A stretch of DNA of 64,000 nt from Peribacillus simplex (GTDB lineage: Bacteria; Bacillota; Bacilli; Bacillales; DSM-1321), in the NCBI RefSeq assembly GCF_001578185.1, contig NZ_CP011008.1:2074001-2138000 (forward strand), written 5' to 3'. Position numbers and translations under genes: made by a program. Shown piece by piece: positions 51,731 through 61,169 of this stretch (positions are counted from its first letter, which is position 1; the number at the start of each line of letters is the position of its first letter). The notes below the pieces were generated by a model. That model was not told the DNA's origin. It ran no database searches and worked only from the letters and a program-made list of their open reading frames with translations.

Positions 51731-52765
51731 CTATAAGTCCCTCCCTACTTTACGAGCAATATAGAGAAAAAAAGGAACACCGACAAGGGCCACCATTATA
51801 CCAATAGCCAGCTCTCTAGGCGGGTTCAACGTTCTGGCACCCAGATCAGCCAGTATTAACAGAATCGAACCCAATAATGCTGACATTGGAATAATGAGCT
51901 GATAATATCCTCCAACCAATTTTCGTGAAATATGTGGGATTACAAGTCCAACAAAACCTATTGAACCAACGGCCGAAACAGAAACTCCTGCCAGAATAAC
52001 GGCTACTATCATTCCTAGTATTCTAATACGATTCGTATTCACACCAAGATTGGTGGAAATATCATTGCCCATTGAAATGAGTGATACAGATCGACCTAAT
52101 GAAATTGCCCAAATAATTGCGATAAGAATAATAGGAGCAAGCACTTTCAAATGACTCCACTTTATCCCTGCTACACCTCCCGCATACCAAAATGCTAAAT
52201 CCTGACTCAAATCATAATAAATGGCCACTCCTGAACTAAGTGAATGTAGGAGCGCTGCTATCACTGCACCTGAGATTGTTAGCCTTATAGGTGTTAATCC
52301 TCCCGGCACAGATGAGCCTATTATATAAATGAATAATGTACTCAACACAGCTCCTATAAATGAAAAAACCATCAAGACAGCATATGGTATATTTGGAAAG
52401 AAAGCGAAACTAAGGGCTACCACAAACATTGACCCTGCGTTAATACCAAGTATTCCTGAGTCAGCTAAGGGGTTGTGGGTGACTCCTTGCATCAAAGCAC
52501 CTGCAACTGCAAAAGCTGCTCCGACTAATGCAGCGCCAATCACCCGTGGAAGCCGTAGTTCGTGGATAATCTGTTGCTGTGTCAGTGTGGGATTATAATC
52601 AAAAATCGCTGACCACACCGTATTGATGCTAACCTCTTTTGCTCCAAATGTTACAGCCAAAAATAGGCACAGCACTAATCCAATAATCACCAGAATGAAT
52701 AAACACAATAGCAGAAAACCATTTGAACGCTTTTTGAGTCCCTTTAGAGAGGGATTATGTAACAT
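51731..52765 (-). CDS. Siderophore ABC transporter permease (FecCD type, first)
   Basis: A 344-residue FecCD permease with about ten helices. It reads RLPRVIGAALVGAAFAVAGALMQGVTHNPLADSGILGINAGSMFV and GSIGFVGLVIPHISRKLVG. It starts the Fur-controlled operon and touches the second permease with no gap. ATG at 52763-52765 lies 36 bases downstream of a perfect Fur box. Together with the binding protein it imports a ferric siderophore. Confidence 0.92.
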   Translation of the reverse strand: MLHNPSLKGLKKRSNGFLLLCLFILVIIGLVLCLFLAVTFGAKEVSINTVWSAIFDYNPTLTQQQIIHELRLPRVIGAALVGAAFAVAGALMQGVTHNPLADSGILGINAGSMFVVALSFAFFPNIPYAVLMVFSFIGAVLSTLFIYIIGSSVPGGLTPIRLTISGAVIAALLHSLSSGVAIYYDLSQDLAFWYAGGVAGIKWSHLKVLAPIILIAIIWAISLGRSVSLISMGNDISTNLGVNTNRIRILGMIVAVILAGVSVSAVGSIGFVGLVIPHISRKLVGGYYQLIIPMSALLGSILLILADLGARTLNPPRELAIGIMVALVGVPFFLYIARKVGRDL

Positions 52766-52800
52766 TTTTTAATTCATCCTTTACTGTTCATTAATGGAAT

Positions 52801-52815
52801 TGATAATCATTATCA
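52801..52815. promoter_or_regulatory. Perfect Fur box
   Basis: TGATAATCATTATCA matches the Bacillus 7-1-7 Fur box exactly, centred about 43 bases upstream of the first permease start. The operon should be repressed when iron is sufficient. Confidence 0.92.
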
Positions 52816-52932
52816 TGATGATTATATCTTTACTCTTTGCTGAAATCAATCTATTTTTTTAACACGTTAATTTGTTAAAATATTGAATTGTTTGTATATG
52901 TTCACATAGGCTCCAGCAGGCAGGAAAATCGT

Positions 52933-52962
52933 TCGTAAAAGTATACTTTTACGATTTTTTAA
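52933..52962. terminator. Palindromic terminator
   Basis: A 22-base perfect palindrome (TCGTAAAAGTA with its complement) followed by TTTTTT. It separates the Fur operon from the ymaF-like pseudogene. Confidence 0.6.
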
Positions 52963-53045
52963 TTATGATTGTTACGAACCTCCTTATTGTTCCAAGCATA
53001 TAGTTTATAGAATTTATGATAATTAATATATAAGGGGTGAATGGA

Positions 53046-53383
53046 TTGAACAAGGTAGGAAAAGATGATTTTGTTTCTGGGTTTGTTCCACATCATATCA
53101 TGGGTCCGTTGATTATACATCTGTAGAGGACGGCCATGTCCATCAATGTCTGGATGTAACATCCCCGCCAATTCCATCACAAGAGGGAGAACATATTCAC
53201 TATACAGAAGGATATGTGGTATTTGAGGATGGGCATAACCATTATTATAAGGCATATTCGGGACCAGCCATTCCTGTTGGCAATGGAATGCACGTTCATT
53301 ATTATGATTTTTACACAACTGAAGATGATGGGCATAAACATCGAGTTAGAGGGGTCGATCAACCTGCTCCAGGGAATAAATAA
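53046..53383 (+). pseudogene. YmaF-like His-rich protein, frameshifted
   Basis: After a broken start the frame reads DYTSVEDGHVHQCLDVTSPP, EGEHIHYTEGYVVFEDGHNH and DDGHKHRVRGVDQPAPGNK. The repeating GHxH units are those of YmaF-family proteins. A stop in the first frame (TAG near 53128) and a shift between the start and the repeats mean it is disrupted, unless there is a sequencing error. About 110 residues would be expected. Confidence 0.6.
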
Positions 53384-53405
53384 AGGTACATGATATTCAA
53401 AAAGA

Positions 53406-53452
53406 AAACATCAGGGGGATTGAAAGCCCCTGATGTTTTCCTTTTTTTTGGA
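53406..53452 (+). terminator. Terminator after the ymaF-like gene
   Basis: AAACATCAGGGG pairs with CCCCTGATGTTT around a short loop, followed by TTCCTTTTTTTT. Confidence 0.85.
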
Positions 53453-53546
53453 TAATTTTAGTAGAGTTTTATCCGATTCGAGGTTTTTCAAATAACCAGT
53501 GATAAATTATTTAACGAAGTTTAGAAGTGAAATTATCCAAAATTAA

Positions 53547-53592
53547 AAGCCCCATTTCTCAGTGTCATAAACGAGAAATGGGGCTTTTTTCA
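53547..53592. terminator. Second strong hairpin terminator
   Basis: AAGCCCCATTTCTC and GAGAAATGGGGCTT flank AGTGTCATAAAC, followed by TTTTTT; works on both strands. Confidence 0.8.
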
Positions 53593-53616
53593 CTTTATGC
53601 GTAACCCGTTATTTCG

Positions 53617-53652
53617 AACCCCTCCTTTTAATCGAGAGGGGCTCTTTTTTGA
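53617..53652 (+). terminator. Third hairpin terminator
   Basis: CCCCTC pairs with GAGGGG around TTTTAATC, followed by CTCTTTTTTG. Three terminators in a row at 53406-53652 insulate the ymaF-like and LysR units. Confidence 0.6.
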
Positions 53653-53768
53653 AATTTCACAAAATGCAAAAAATGAATCATTTAAAAGGTAAAGTGTTAA
53701 CAAATATTATTAATACTAAATGGTTTTTCTCACTCCGAGTTGTTTCGCAGCTTTTTAAGCCAAGAATC

Positions 53769-54695
53769 TCATATATCGTAAAAAGTCTGATCATTCTTTA
53801 ACGTTTTTAAAATATGCTTAGTCAGCATTGACGCATCATCCGTGTTTTTCCAAACTGCAGATATGGAACTGGATAATTCAGAGTTATCGATGTTCAATGC
53901 TTTAACTTTGCTTTTTCCCAACAAACTCACCATATCTTTCGGCATGAGAGCAACACCTAAGTTATTGGATATAAGGTTGGCAATCGTTAATAATTCGGAT
54001 CCTTTACATAATTCTTTAGGTGAAAATCCAGCAGTCAGACAAGCCTTTTCCAAAAGGAATTGAAGGGAGTGTGCTTGGACGGCATCATAATGGATAAAAG
54101 ATTCGTCCCTTGCTTCGTATAAGTGTATAGCATCCTTTTGGGCTAGTGGATGATCAATGGAAACGACTAATTGTAAAGGGAACCTTTTGAATTCAATCAT
54201 GCTTAATCCTTCATTTGCGATGATGTTATTGTGTATGGGCGTTCGGATGAAACCGATGTGATAATTTTGTTGGTTTACGAGCTTCACTGCTCTTGAGGAT
54301 GTTGTTTCATGCAGGTAAAAATCTGTTTCCGGGTATTCCCCCACTATCTTTTTCAATAACTTCGGGATATATATGCTAGCTGCAGAGGGGACAGTAGCAA
54401 TCTTCATTTTGGGCTTGGGGATGGTTTTATTTTCAACTATGTAATTCACTGTTTTCTCAATATCTTCAAAGGAAGGGGCAAGTTTTTTATAGATGTACTC
54501 TCCTTCTTCCGTCAATGTAATTTTTCTTGTCGTTCGATTTAATAGTTTAAGGCCTAATTGTTTTTCGAGGGATAAAATCTGTTGGCTAAGTCCTGGCTGG
54601 GATATATGCAGGGTTTTGGAAGCCTCACTGAAACTAAGATGGTTAGAAACCTCTATGAAATAGCGGAGGGATAGGAAATTCAAACAATCACCCAC
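53769..54695 (-). CDS. LysR family transcriptional regulator (divergent from the TRAP operon)
   Basis: A 308-residue LysR protein. The HTH (about 5-65) is LRYFIEVSNHLSFSEASKTLHISQPGLSQQILSLEKQLGLKLLNRTTRKITLTEEG. The effector domain follows to about residue 300. The frame opens at a GTG at 54695; a TTG at 54683 (MNFLSLRYFIEV) gives the more usual LysR beginning and may be the true start. It is divergent from the TAXI-TRAP/GGT block across about 440 AT-rich bases, so it is the likely regulator of that block. The effector could be glutamate or a gamma-glutamyl compound, by context only. Confidence 0.88.
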   Translation of the reverse strand: MGDCLNFLSLRYFIEVSNHLSFSEASKTLHISQPGLSQQILSLEKQLGLKLLNRTTRKITLTEEGEYIYKKLAPSFEDIEKTVNYIVENKTIPKPKMKIATVPSAASIYIPKLLKKIVGEYPETDFYLHETTSSRAVKLVNQQNYHIGFIRTPIHNNIIANEGLSMIEFKRFPLQLVVSIDHPLAQKDAIHLYEARDESFIHYDAVQAHSLQFLLEKACLTAGFSPKELCKGSELLTIANLISNNLGVALMPKDMVSLLGKSKVKALNIDNSELSSSISAVWKNTDDASMLTKHILKTLKNDQTFYDI

Positions 54696-55136
54696 TTTAG
54701 TCAGATTTGAAAATACACACTAAAAATAGCTAGTAAAAGGAAGGGCGGACCTCAAATATACCCTCTCAAATAATATTTGTATATAACGATTAAAGGCTAG
54801 AAATATGTTAAAAGTTTGTATTTTTATAATAAAGACTTATAAGTTTATAACAATAATATATTTCTAAAACGGAAGAGTCAATATTATCCTTAAATTAAGG
54901 ATAAAAATGTAATAAAGAGGATAATGAACTCATTAAATAACAGAATTTTCCGAATTTTAGCAGGTGTTTTTACAAATCTCTGCTTGTTTACTTGAGATAA
55001 ATAAAACTTTTTAATCGATAGTGGGACTTTTAGTTATTGTGTCTAATTTTGCAAAAAAAAGGAAAAGTGGGGTGGTCGGTAGAATAATAATAGTATCATC
55101 TCTTGCAGATGATGAAAAACAATGGGGGGGAGTTTT
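54696..55136. other. Long regulatory gap between LysR and TAXI genes
   Basis: About 440 very AT-rich bases. Short dyads such as CTTATAAG (54836-54843) occur. I see no gene; promoter elements are too degenerate to call with confidence. The length suggests divergent LysR control. Confidence 0.4.
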
Positions 55137-56111
55137 ATGAAAAAGTTTAATAAGTACTTTTTATTAGTTATGATTCTGACAGTGACCGGTATTATCACGG
55201 CCTGCGGAGACAGTAAGGAAGAAGTATCCGGCAGCGGAAACCAAAACCTGAGTTTGTTGACTGGTGGAACGGGAGGTACATACTATCCACTTGGGGGACA
55301 AATTGGAAAAATCATTTCTGATAAAACAAAAGCGAAAATAACACCTCAGACATCTGGTGCCTCGGCTGAAAACATGGAAACTTTAAGAGCTGGAGAAGCT
55401 GAAATCGCTTTTTCGCAAACGGATATCGCCGCATATGCACTTGAAGGAAAAGAAATGTTCGATGGCAAGCCTATAGACAATATACAAGCGATCAGCTCTT
55501 TATATCCTGAAACGGTTCAAATTGTAACGACGGCAAAGAGTGGAATTAAATCAGTCGAGGATTTGAAAGGTAAAAAGGTATCAGTAGGTGCACCGGGTTC
55601 TGGTGCTTACATCAATGCAATGCAAATCCTGGAGATCCATGGGTTGACTGAGAAAGATATTAAAGGACAAAATCTTTCTTTCGATGAGTCGACGGAAGGA
55701 ATCCAAGCTGGAAGTATTGACGCAGCTTTCATTACGGCCGGTACACCAACTGGTGCGGTTGATGCGCTATCCGTACAAAATGATATTATTATCCTGCCTA
55801 TTGCAGAGGACAAGATTCAAGAGTTGGTTAAAAAATACCCATACTATGCAGAAGACACAATTCCAAGCGGTACGTATAAAATCAAATCCGATGTTAAAAC
55901 AGTTGCTGTTAAAGCAATGTTAGTGGTTACAAAGGATCTTGATGAAGATTTAGTGTATGAAATGACAAAAGCGGTATATGACAACACGGATAAAATCACA
56001 CATGCCAAGGGCAAGTTCATTACAGCAGAGACTGCACTTGAAGGATTAGGGGATATGGAAATTCACCCTGGCGCTGCAAAATACTTTAAAGAAAAAGGTG
56101 TTTCCAAGTAA
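55137..56111 (+). CDS. TAXI family TRAP transporter solute-binding protein
   Basis: A 324-residue lipoprotein. ATG 55137 follows GGGGGGGAGTTTT; an in-frame ATG at 55122 overlaps that site. The signal FLLVMILTVTGIITACGD places the lipid Cys near residue 22. TAXI family marks are LSLLTGGTGGTYYPLGGQIGKIISDKT, GEAEIAFSQTDIAAYALEG and VSVGAPGSGAYINAMQILEIHGL. It captures a substrate for the fused TRAP permease at 56695. TAXI substrates include glutamate and other acids in some bacteria; downstream gamma-glutamyltransferase fits a glutamate-type ligand, which is not proven. Confidence 0.92.
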   Translation: MKKFNKYFLLVMILTVTGIITACGDSKEEVSGSGNQNLSLLTGGTGGTYYPLGGQIGKIISDKTKAKITPQTSGASAENMETLRAGEAEIAFSQTDIAAYALEGKEMFDGKPIDNIQAISSLYPETVQIVTTAKSGIKSVEDLKGKKVSVGAPGSGAYINAMQILEIHGLTEKDIKGQNLSFDESTEGIQAGSIDAAFITAGTPTGAVDALSVQNDIIILPIAEDKIQELVKKYPYYAEDTIPSGTYKIKSDVKTVAVKAMLVVTKDLDEDLVYEMTKAVYDNTDKITHAKGKFITAETALEGLGDMEIHPGAAKYFKEKGVSK

Positions 56112-56195
56112 TGAAATTTGGTCGGTAGCTCGCAATATGTGGCCTATCGGCCTCGTTTTTTCTGAATGGGATTTCAGATTTTGAAAGGGGTACCT

Positions 56196-56702
56196 ATGAA
56201 ATTCAAGATATTCATGGCTTTTGGTACACCTCTGATCATCGCTTTTCTATTATTTTTTCCGTATAAGCATGTAATTGCATTTTCCTACCAGGACCAAGGG
56301 GAATTAGTCGCGTACTTGCCATTGAAAAGAGAAAAAAACTTCCAGATTAAGTATACACACTCCATCCACCTCTCGGAGGTACTGGAATCATATCGTTTAT
56401 CCGATAAGCAAATCGAACAAACCGAACTTGCTTATAGTGATTTTGCGGTCGGTATGCCTTCTAATGCAGAGGGGGAGGAAGTATTCGAAGAGAAAGACGG
56501 TATCTACTTCATAAAAAATATGAATCGCAATTTCGCTTATATAGATTTACGTGTAGGGCAAGTTAGAGCTAACCATCGATTAGTTTATGATAAAAAAACA
56601 TATACATTGGCAGACTTTATTAAGCCAGGAACATGGGTCAGGATTTCATCGGAAAGAATTTCAATATGGGAACAGTTGAAAGGAGTGAAGATTCATGGCT
56701 GA
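56196..56702 (+). CDS. DUF1850 protein of the TRAP operon
   Basis: A 168-residue protein starting at ATG 56196 after GAAAGGGGTACCT (an earlier in-frame ATG at 56166 lacks a good site). One N-terminal helix (IFMAFGTPLIIAFLLFFPY) leads a small domain with IKYTHSIHLSEVLESYRLSDKQI, typical of DUF1850. The family regularly sits between TAXI binding proteins and fused TRAP permeases, where it presumably helps the transporter. Its last 8 bases overlap the permease start. Confidence 0.84.
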   Translation: MKFKIFMAFGTPLIIAFLLFFPYKHVIAFSYQDQGELVAYLPLKREKNFQIKYTHSIHLSEVLESYRLSDKQIEQTELAYSDFAVGMPSNAEGEEVFEEKDGIYFIKNMNRNFAYIDLRVGQVRANHRLVYDKKTYTLADFIKPGTWVRISSERISIWEQLKGVKIHG

Positions 56703-58689
56703 TAAGGAAAAAATGCAGTATTTAACCGAAGCGGAACAACAGGAATTATTGGAAAAGTACGATCCTGAAGCAGGGACAAGGAAATTAACCGGCGTTTTGG
56801 GACACATTGTATTTTTTGGACTCTTAGCTTTTTCGTTATTCCAATTATATACTGCTATTTTTGGTGTTTTTACAGCACAAATCCAACGGACGATACATTT
56901 AGGGTTTGCACTTTCCTTGATTTTTTTACTTTTTCCTGCAAACCGGAAGAAGCGTCAGAAAGGAAAATTTCAAGTTGCTTGGTACGATATCATTTTAGCG
57001 ATCCTTAGTATAGGCGTAGGTGCATATTGGCCATTATTTTTCGAGGATATCGTCATGAATGTAGGACGCTTAGGCGCTGTGGATTTTGTGGTTGGTTTAA
57101 TGGCCATTCTGCTAGTTTTAGAGGCAACTAGACGAGCAGTAGGGCTTCCTATTATGGTCATTGCTTTATTATTCGTTTTCTATGGGATTTTTGGTCAGTA
57201 TATGCCAGGATTCCTCTCTCATCGCGGTTTAACGCTGGAACGTTTGGTGCAAACGATGTTCTTCTCGACAGAGGGCATTTTAGGTACACCGTTAGCTGTT
57301 TCATCGACATTCATCTTCCTGTTTTTATTATTTGGTTCCTTTCTTGTCCGTACGGGTGTCGGGCAATACTTCAATGATCTTGCAACGTCTATTGCCGGTA
57401 GAAGGATAGGGGGACCTGCGAAAGTTGCGATTTTTTCCAGTGCTCTGCAAGGAACGATCAGCGGAAGCTCTGTGGCTAATGTTGTCACTTCAGGATCCTT
57501 TACAATACCGATGATGAAAAATCTTGGATACAAGAAGGAATTCGCAGGGGCAGTGGAAGCAGCCGCGTCTACTGGCGGTCAATTAATGCCTCCGATCATG
57601 GGGGCGGCGGCATTTTTAATGGTTGAATTCATTGGGAATGGGATTACGTATTGGGATATAGCAAAGGCGGCTACGATTCCAGCTATCCTTTACTTTTCAG
57701 GAATTTGGATCATGACCCATTTTGAAGCGAAACGACTTGGATTACGTGGACTAACGAAAGAAGAAATGCCAAATAAAAAGGAAGTGATCAGTAAACTTTA
57801 TTTGTTAATTCCGATCATCGCCATTATCTTCCTGCTCATGCTGAATATAACGGTTACACATGCAGCCTTGTATTCCATTCTTATCTCAGTTCTTGTAGGA
57901 TTCATAAACAAGGATGTCCGCATGAAATTCATCGATATCATTTATGCATTAGTGGATGGAGCCCGGACTGCACTTGCGGTTGCTGCTGCAACCGCAGCAG
58001 CCGGCATTATTGTAGGAATAGTTACGAAAACAGGGCTTGGGCTGAAATTGGCAAATGGATTAATCGATTTCTCTGGTGGATATTTAATTCCAACACTGAT
58101 GCTAACGATGGTAGCGGCAATTATTTTAGGAATGGGATCACCTACAACTGCCAACTATGTGATCACCTCGACGATTGCAGCACCTGCGATCATTTTGCTT
58201 GGCGTCCCTGATTTATCTGCACATCTATTTGTCTTCTATTTTGGCATTATAGCAGATATAACTCCTCCAGTTGCATTAGCGGCATTTGCAGCGGCAGGGG
58301 TAGCGGGCAGTGAACCGATAAAAACGGGGATACAGTCATCAAAACTGGCTATTGCTGCATTTATCATTCCGTATATTTTTGTTCTCTCTCCACAATTACT
58401 AATGATCGATACAACTTGGCTGGAGGTCGCCTGGGTCGTTCTTACAGCGCTGTCAGGCATGATTGCAATTGGTGCTGGAGTTATAGGTTACTGGATGAGG
58501 GGAATGCACTGGATAGAAAGAATCCTCGCTATAATCGTTGGTTTACTATTAATCTATCCTGAAACGATATCGGACATCGTTGGGTTAACTACATTTATCG
58601 TATTGCTGGCTTTACAATATCTTGGAAAGAGCGACAAATACGACAGCCCCAATATCTTGGAACATAAGCAAAGTATAGAGAAAAGTTGA
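56695..58689 (+). CDS. TRAP transporter permease (fused DctQM type)
   Basis: A 664-residue membrane protein that joins the small (DctQ-like, about residues 40-180) and large (DctM-like, about 185-640) TRAP subunits, as usual in TAXI systems. ISGSSVANVVTSGSFTIPMMKNLGYKKEFAGAVEAAASTGGQLMPPIMGAAAFLM is the family core, then LANGLIDFSGGYLIPTLMLTMVAAIILGMGSPTTANYVITS with the second half-repeat. It imports substrate with Na+ or H+ driven by the binding protein. It overlaps the DUF1850 gene. The GGT gene follows about 240 bases later. Confidence 0.93.
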   Translation: MADKEKMQYLTEAEQQELLEKYDPEAGTRKLTGVLGHIVFFGLLAFSLFQLYTAIFGVFTAQIQRTIHLGFALSLIFLLFPANRKKRQKGKFQVAWYDIILAILSIGVGAYWPLFFEDIVMNVGRLGAVDFVVGLMAILLVLEATRRAVGLPIMVIALLFVFYGIFGQYMPGFLSHRGLTLERLVQTMFFSTEGILGTPLAVSSTFIFLFLLFGSFLVRTGVGQYFNDLATSIAGRRIGGPAKVAIFSSALQGTISGSSVANVVTSGSFTIPMMKNLGYKKEFAGAVEAAASTGGQLMPPIMGAAAFLMVEFIGNGITYWDIAKAATIPAILYFSGIWIMTHFEAKRLGLRGLTKEEMPNKKEVISKLYLLIPIIAIIFLLMLNITVTHAALYSILISVLVGFINKDVRMKFIDIIYALVDGARTALAVAAATAAAGIIVGIVTKTGLGLKLANGLIDFSGGYLIPTLMLTMVAAIILGMGSPTTANYVITSTIAAPAIILLGVPDLSAHLFVFYFGIIADITPPVALAAFAAAGVAGSEPIKTGIQSSKLAIAAFIIPYIFVLSPQLLMIDTTWLEVAWVVLTALSGMIAIGAGVIGYWMRGMHWIERILAIIVGLLLIYPETISDIVGLTTFIVLLALQYLGKSDKYDSPNILEHKQSIEKS

Positions 58690-58929
58690 GGCTTCAATTT
58701 TCAATCCGGATGTAAAGGTTAGTGAAGAGTCATGGTGAAAATTCAGGGGGGGTGATTTTTTGAATTGAATCATCATTGAGAGAACTTACCTAACAGCCAA
58801 AGGGAATGTGCATACTGCTTCAATTTAGAGATTAACCAGTATATTCCCGACTTGCAGATCGAGGGTCATCCGTATATCCACTTGCCGTATGGTGAAATCC
58901 CAATTTTGTTTTTGAAAGGAGACTAATTC
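58690..58929. other. Gap between the TRAP permease and the GGT gene
   Basis: About 240 bases. A short stretch at 58838-58926 can be read as NQYIPDLQIEGHPYIHLPYG then EIPILFLKGD and a stop, which looks protein-like and could be the tail of a lost gene. No start or family is seen. Confidence 0.35.
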
Positions 58930-61005
58930 ATGAAATTTTTAAAAAGTTTTATTTTAGTTACTTTCAGTTTCTTTTGTATGATCACACCAGCTTTTGCAAG
59001 TGTCCCCGGAGTGGATAAGTCAATGGGAAAGGGTTTTACAAATGGAATCGTATCAGTTTCTCATCCGTTAGCAGCTGAAGCGGGTATAAAGATACTAAAA
59101 CAAGGTGGAAATGCAGTCGATGCAGCAGTTGCCATTCAATTATCGTTAAATGTAGTTGAGCCAATGATGTCTGGAATCGGCGGCGGTGGTTTTATGATGA
59201 TCTACAATAAAAAGGAAAATAAAATAACGATGATCGATAGTCGCGAAATGGCACCACAAAATGTTACGCCTGAACTTTTTTTAGATTCAAAGGGAAAACC
59301 TATACCTTTTAGTAAACGGCACATATCTGGGAAAGCGGTTGCAGTTCCCGGAACACTTTTAGGGGTAGAAACTGCTCTTGAGAAATATGGAACATTGAAA
59401 TTATCTCAAGTTATCGACCAGTCTATTTTACAAGCTGAAAAAGGGGTAAAAGTCAATTGGGCGACAGCTCAATATATCGACGAAAATGTAAAAAAACTTG
59501 AAAATAACCAAGCGGCTGCAAAAGTTTTTGTGCCAAATGGAAAACCATTGGTAGAGGGAGATACCCTCGTTCAGCCAGATCTGGCAAAGACTCTTAAGTT
59601 AATAAAAGAACAAGGTTCTAACGTTTTTTATAAAGGTGAAATCGGAGAAGCACTTACCAAAGAAGTTCAAAAACGTGAAGGAACGATGACAAAAGAGGAT
59701 TTGGAAAACTATGTGGTGAAAGAGAGAGAACCAATTAGATCGGAATATAGGGGCTTTGAATTGGTGGGTGCAGCTTCACCAAGTTCAGGCAGTTTGACGA
59801 TCCAACAAATCCTGAAGCTTATGGAAGGATACGATGTACAAAAGATGGGGGCTAACTCCCCTGAGTATCTTCATTATCTAACGGAAGCCATGCATCTCGC
59901 ATATGCCGATCGAGCTGCCTATATGGCAGATGAAGATTTTTATGATGTACCTACTAAAGGACTATTGGATGAAGATTATATAAAAGAAAGAAGAAAACTC
60001 ATTAATCCAAATAGATCAACAGTTGATGTCAAAGCAGGCGATCCATGGAAGTATGAGGGCAAAGAACCGACTTCAATGAAGAACGTTAAGGAAGAGCAGA
60101 CCCCGATTGGACAAACGACTCACTTTTCTGTAATGGATAAGTGGGGAAATATGGTTGCTTATACGACTACAATCGAGCAAGTATTCGGATCGGGTATCAT
60201 GGTACCTGATTATGGATTCATGCTTAATAATGAAATGACGGATTTTGATGCCACACCGGGGGGCGTTAACCAGGTGGAACCAAGAAAAAGACCAAGAAGC
60301 AGTATGTCCCCGACCTTTGTATTAAAAGATGGCAATCCCTTCATGGCCATTGGTTCACCAGGCGGAGCGACGATAATAGCATCGGTATCTGAAACGATTA
60401 TGAATGTGCTTGATCATCATATGCGAATTCAAGATGCCATACTAGCTCCACGTATTTATTCTGCTGGTTATCCTACAGTTAGATGGGAACCGGGAATTGA
60501 ACAAAATACAAGGCTGGAGTTAATGGCAAAAGGCCATGTTTATGAAGAAAAACCCCAACATATCGGTAATGTGCAAGCTGTCATTTTTGATTATGAAACA
60601 GGGAAAATGTATGGAGGAGCCGACAATACGAGAGAAGGAACTGTTCAAGGAGTGTATGATGTTTCCTATAAAGCTAAAAAGCCAAAAGAAATAAAAGAAG
60701 AAAAGAAAGGACCGTTTACCTTAAAGGTGAATGGAGCCGTTTATCCCTATACTGCTGAACAAATGAAACTGATAGATGAAAAACCCTATATCCAATCAGA
60801 CAAATTGCTACTTGGATTGGGTGTAATTGGAGCAGGTGACTTAGGAACATATGAACCAGATAAAAAATCGTATTTACCGGTGTTAAAAGTAGCGAAATCG
60901 TTAGGATATAAAACAAAATGGAACGAAACAGACAAAGAGGCACTATTGGAAAAAGATCCAGCGGATTTTGAAGATCCCGACGATGATGGTAGCGTCACGA
61001 ATTGA
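58930..61005 (+). CDS. ggt: Gamma-glutamyltransferase precursor with C-terminal stalk-like domain
   Basis: A 691-residue secreted Ntn-hydrolase. The signal LKSFILVTFSFFCMITPAFA is about 24 residues. GGT core marks are VSVSHPLAAEAGIKILKQGGNAVDAAVAIQL, GIGGGGFMMIYN and the Thr near residue 396 in QTTHFSVMDKWGNMVAYTT, where the chain self-cleaves and the new N-terminal Thr acts. DNRGEGT-type ending is DNTREGTVQGV. After about residue 590 comes an extra part of about 100 residues (KGPFTLKVNGAVYPYTAEQMKLIDEKPYIQSD...LGTYEPDKKSYLPVLKVAKSLGYKTKWNE) like the stalk/copper amine oxidase N-terminal-like domain of secreted Bacillus proteins. The enzyme hydrolyses or transfers gamma-glutamyl groups, feeding glutamate to the neighbours. 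Confidence 0.93.
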   Translation: MKFLKSFILVTFSFFCMITPAFASVPGVDKSMGKGFTNGIVSVSHPLAAEAGIKILKQGGNAVDAAVAIQLSLNVVEPMMSGIGGGGFMMIYNKKENKITMIDSREMAPQNVTPELFLDSKGKPIPFSKRHISGKAVAVPGTLLGVETALEKYGTLKLSQVIDQSILQAEKGVKVNWATAQYIDENVKKLENNQAAAKVFVPNGKPLVEGDTLVQPDLAKTLKLIKEQGSNVFYKGEIGEALTKEVQKREGTMTKEDLENYVVKEREPIRSEYRGFELVGAASPSSGSLTIQQILKLMEGYDVQKMGANSPEYLHYLTEAMHLAYADRAAYMADEDFYDVPTKGLLDEDYIKERRKLINPNRSTVDVKAGDPWKYEGKEPTSMKNVKEEQTPIGQTTHFSVMDKWGNMVAYTTTIEQVFGSGIMVPDYGFMLNNEMTDFDATPGGVNQVEPRKRPRSSMSPTFVLKDGNPFMAIGSPGGATIIASVSETIMNVLDHHMRIQDAILAPRIYSAGYPTVRWEPGIEQNTRLELMAKGHVYEEKPQHIGNVQAVIFDYETGKMYGGADNTREGTVQGVYDVSYKAKKPKEIKEEKKGPFTLKVNGAVYPYTAEQMKLIDEKPYIQSDKLLLGLGVIGAGDLGTYEPDKKSYLPVLKVAKSLGYKTKWNETDKEALLEKDPADFEDPDDDGSVTN

Positions 61006-61095
61006 TTTCATCCTGACTAATATAACCAGTCCAGACAGGGATTCCTTTAAAAAGATGTAAGAAGGAAATTGGAAGTGAAACGGTCCAGACTAATG

Positions 61096-61137
61096 ATATT
61101 CCCCTTGTGCATTGTGCAGAAAGGGGAATATTTTTTG
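61096..61137. terminator. Terminator between ggt and the second LysR gene
   Basis: ATATTCCCCTT pairs with AAGGGGAATAT around a loop of about 15 bases, followed by TTTTTTG; it can serve both convergent genes. Confidence 0.8.
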
Positions 61138-61169
61138 TGCATTTTTTCAGTGAAGATTTGCTTTTTTAG

